Shown: piece by piece, positions 62,590 to 64,000 of the stretch
Numbering within the stretch: position 1 is the stretch's first letter
Layout of the letters: every line of letters starts with the position of its first letter
Source of the DNA: Cohnella mopanensis
GTDB lineage: Bacteria; Bacillota; Bacilli; Paenibacillales; Paenibacillaceae
Assembly: GCF_022352055.1 (NCBI RefSeq)
Contig: NZ_JAKRWM010000012.1
Coordinates: 83,560 to 147,559 of the forward strand
Reading direction: 5' to 3'
Length of the DNA stretch: 64,000 nt
Translations under genes and position numbers: made by a program
Notes under the pieces: model-generated
Database searches by the model: none
What the model was told of the DNA's origin: nothing
Seen by the model: the letters and a program-made list of their open reading frames with translations, nothing else

Positions 62590-62717
62590 CGTTCCGACCT
62601 CATTTCTCCGTTTAGGGTGCCATTTAGCATCAATAAATTCGTATATAACGATATAATAATTTATACCATAAAATACTAACATAATAAAGATAGATGCCGA
62701 GGCAGATCGGGTCACCA

Positions 62718-63915
62718 TAGTCGCAAAAGCCGACTATACGAGAGTGGAGTGGCAACGAGGGGAGAGCCCGCCATAGTCGCAAAAAGTGACTATACGGGAG
62801 CGGCAACGAGGGGAGAGCACGCTATAGTCGCAAAAAGTGACTATAAGTGAGGGGCAACGAGGAGAGAGCCCGTCATAGTCGCAAAATGCGACTATACGAG
62901 AGCGGCACCGAGGAGAGACCCCACCATAGTCGCAAAATGCGACTATACGAGAGTGGCAACGAGGGGAGAGCCCGCCATAGTCGCAAAAAGTGACTATAAG
63001 TGAGGGGCAACGAGGAGAGAGCCCGTCATAGTCGCAAAATGCGACTATACGAGAGCGGCAACGAGGGGAGAGCCCGCCATAGTAGCAAAATGCGACTATA
63101 AGCGAGGGGCAAAGAGTAGAGAGCCCGCCATAGTCGCAAAATGCGACTATACGAGAGCGGCAACGAGGAGAGAACCCACCATAGTCGCAAAATGCGACTA
63201 TACGAGAGTGGCAACGAGGGGAGAGCCCACCATAGTAGCAAAAAGTGACTATACGAGAGCAGCAACGGAGAGAGAGCCCGCCATAGTCGCAAAAAGTGAC
63301 TATAAGCAAGCCGCACCGAGGAGAGAGCCCACCATAGTAGCAAAAAGTGACTATAAGCAAGCCGCACCGAGGAGAGAGCCCACCATAGTAGCAAAAAGTG
63401 ACTATACGAGAGCAGCAACGAGGAGAGCGCCCACCATAGTAGCAAAAAGTGACTATAAGCAAGCCGCACCGAGGAGAGAGCCCGCTATAGTCGCAAAAAG
63501 TGACGATAAGGGAGTGGCAACGAGTAGAGAGCCCGCCATAGTCACCAAATGCGACTATACGAGAGCGGCAACGAGTAGAGAGCCCGTCATAGTCGCAAAA
63601 TGCGACTTTACGAGAGCGGCACCGAGGAGAGAGCCCACCATAGTCGCAAAAAGTGACTATACGAGAGCCGCAACGAGGAGAGCGCCCACCATAGTAGCAA
63701 AAAGTGACTATAAGCAAGCCGCACCGAGGAGAGAGCCCGCTATAGTCGCAAAAAGTGACTATAAGTGAGTGGCAACGAGTAGAGAGCCCGCCATAGTCAC
63801 AAAATGCGACTATACGAGAGCGGCAACGAGTAGAGAGCCCGTCATAGTCGCAAAATGCGACTATACGAGAGCGGCACCGAGGAGAGAGCCCACCATAGTC
63901 ACAAAAAAAGCGACT
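62718..63915. repeat. 24-core hairpin repeat array, 51-bp period
   Basis: Core TAGTCGCA-AAA-TGCGACTA or the mismatched variants with AAAAAGTGACTA starts (as ATAGT) at 62718, 62774, 62824 and then every 51 bp from 62875 to 63895: intervals 56, 50 and 21 times 51. The 30-bp spacer is also conserved (GAGAGCGGCAACGAGGAGAG type, with CAAGCCGCACC variants). The period of 51 is a multiple of 3, so long open frames arise on both strands, but none has a ribosome site or a protein-like sequence. The last core runs into the terminator at 63907. Confidence 0.95.
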
Positions 63916-63930
63916 TAGCTAAGTCGCTTT
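63901..63930 (-). terminator. Terminator containing the stop codon of the ROK-like gene
   Basis: A perfect 24-bp palindrome, AAAGCGACTTAG then its mirror CTAAGTCGCTTT (63907-63930), followed on the minus strand by a run of T. The TAG stop lies at the hairpin centre. Confidence 0.88.
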
Positions 63931-63999
63931 CACTCTTGCGAAGAAACCGGCGATGGCCATTTCGGCGGCTCCCATCATGGACGAGCGTTCGCCAAGCTC
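63919..63999 (-). CDS. C-terminal end of a probable ROK family protein (partial)
   Basis: Only 26 codons are in the window: ELGERSSMMGAAEMAIAGFF plus ARVKAT and stop. The pattern LGERSSMMGAAEMA matches the C-terminal helix of ROK-family sugar kinases and NagC/XylR-type repressors, which end in a similar LGxxxxxxGAAxLA. The gene continues to the right. Whether it is a kinase or a repressor cannot be told from this piece. Confidence 0.5.
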   Translation of the reverse strand, partial: ELGERSSMMGAAEMAIAGFFARVKAT

Positions 64000-64000
64000 G

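Noticed and set aside
62734..63768. Long open frames on both strands of the repeat array (327 and 186 residues)
   Set aside because: They translate the 51-bp repeat into 17-residue repeats on both strands at once; no ribosome site, no protein-like composition; explained by a period that is a multiple of 3.
62718..63915. CRISPR array
   Set aside because: Spacers between cores are themselves nearly identical and no cas gene is present.

Overview
The window looks like chromosomal DNA of a spore-former of the Paenibacillaceae (Paenibacillus/Cohnella type). Pointers are YesM/YesN-type two-component proteins beside polysaccharide-degradation genes, many glycoside hydrolases with AraC regulators, Bacillus-type glutamate synthase, a YceC/YceF/YceH-like tellurium-stress operon, an RsbQ homologue, strong Shine-Dalgarno sequences, and frequent TTG/GTG starts. 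This placement is by gene content only. No rRNA, tRNA, insertion sequence, prophage or CRISPR array was seen.

Region by region. (1) 1-7.5 kb: the 3' end of a sensor kinase, its AraC-type response regulator, then heparinase II/III, GH88 and DUF2264 genes, a polyuronide-degradation operon. (2) 7.5-15 kb: a small ion channel with an unusual filter, a UPF0173 hydrolase, and a beta-glycoside block (GH130; GH3 and GH30 divergent from an AraC regulator). (3) 15-31 kb: glutamate synthase, a NAGPA-type membrane protein, a lipoprotein, a sugar isomerase, an RNA/DNA methylase-like protein, threonine synthase, a ROK fructokinase, an AAC(3)-type acetyltransferase, a His-rich zinc-type CDF exporter behind an ArsR/CzrA-like operator, and a 71-residue peptide that is almost half methionine. 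(4) 31-36.2 kb: an NlpC/P60 hydrolase and a minus-strand operon of two DUF4358 lipoproteins, an MBOAT acyltransferase and a DHHW protein, probably for surface-polymer acylation.

(5) 36.3-48.8 kb is the most striking block. An ECF-type promoter precedes five TerD-family genes and a TerC-family gene. A hairpin follows, and then five tightly coupled genes: an HpcH/HpaI-like lyase, a PRTase with TRSP domain, a StiP/PELOTA protein, a HAD phosphatase and an ATP-grasp ligase. A separate promoter drives an XpaC-like membrane protein and TelA. Comparative genomics has linked this gene set to metal-sensing stress and to an uncharacterised nucleoside-like metabolite. (6) 48.8-54 kb: unknown proteins, an AIM24 protein, an ECF sigma factor without a visible anti-sigma factor, and an RsbQ hydrolase paired with a PAS-GGDEF cyclase. 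(7) 54-64 kb: an Lrp regulator with a split chromate transporter, a SWIM-SNF2 helicase divergent from a large membrane-anchored protein, an ArsR regulator, a 1.2-kb repeat array and the 3' end of a ROK-like gene.

An unexpected feature runs through the intergenic spaces. Arrays of about 20-bp hairpin-like cores, nearly all bounded by TA at both ends, recur with a period close to 51 bp (sometimes 61-62). The core sequence differs from array to array while the spacing is kept. The largest array (62.7-63.9 kb) has 24 cores, 21 consecutive intervals being exactly 51 bp.
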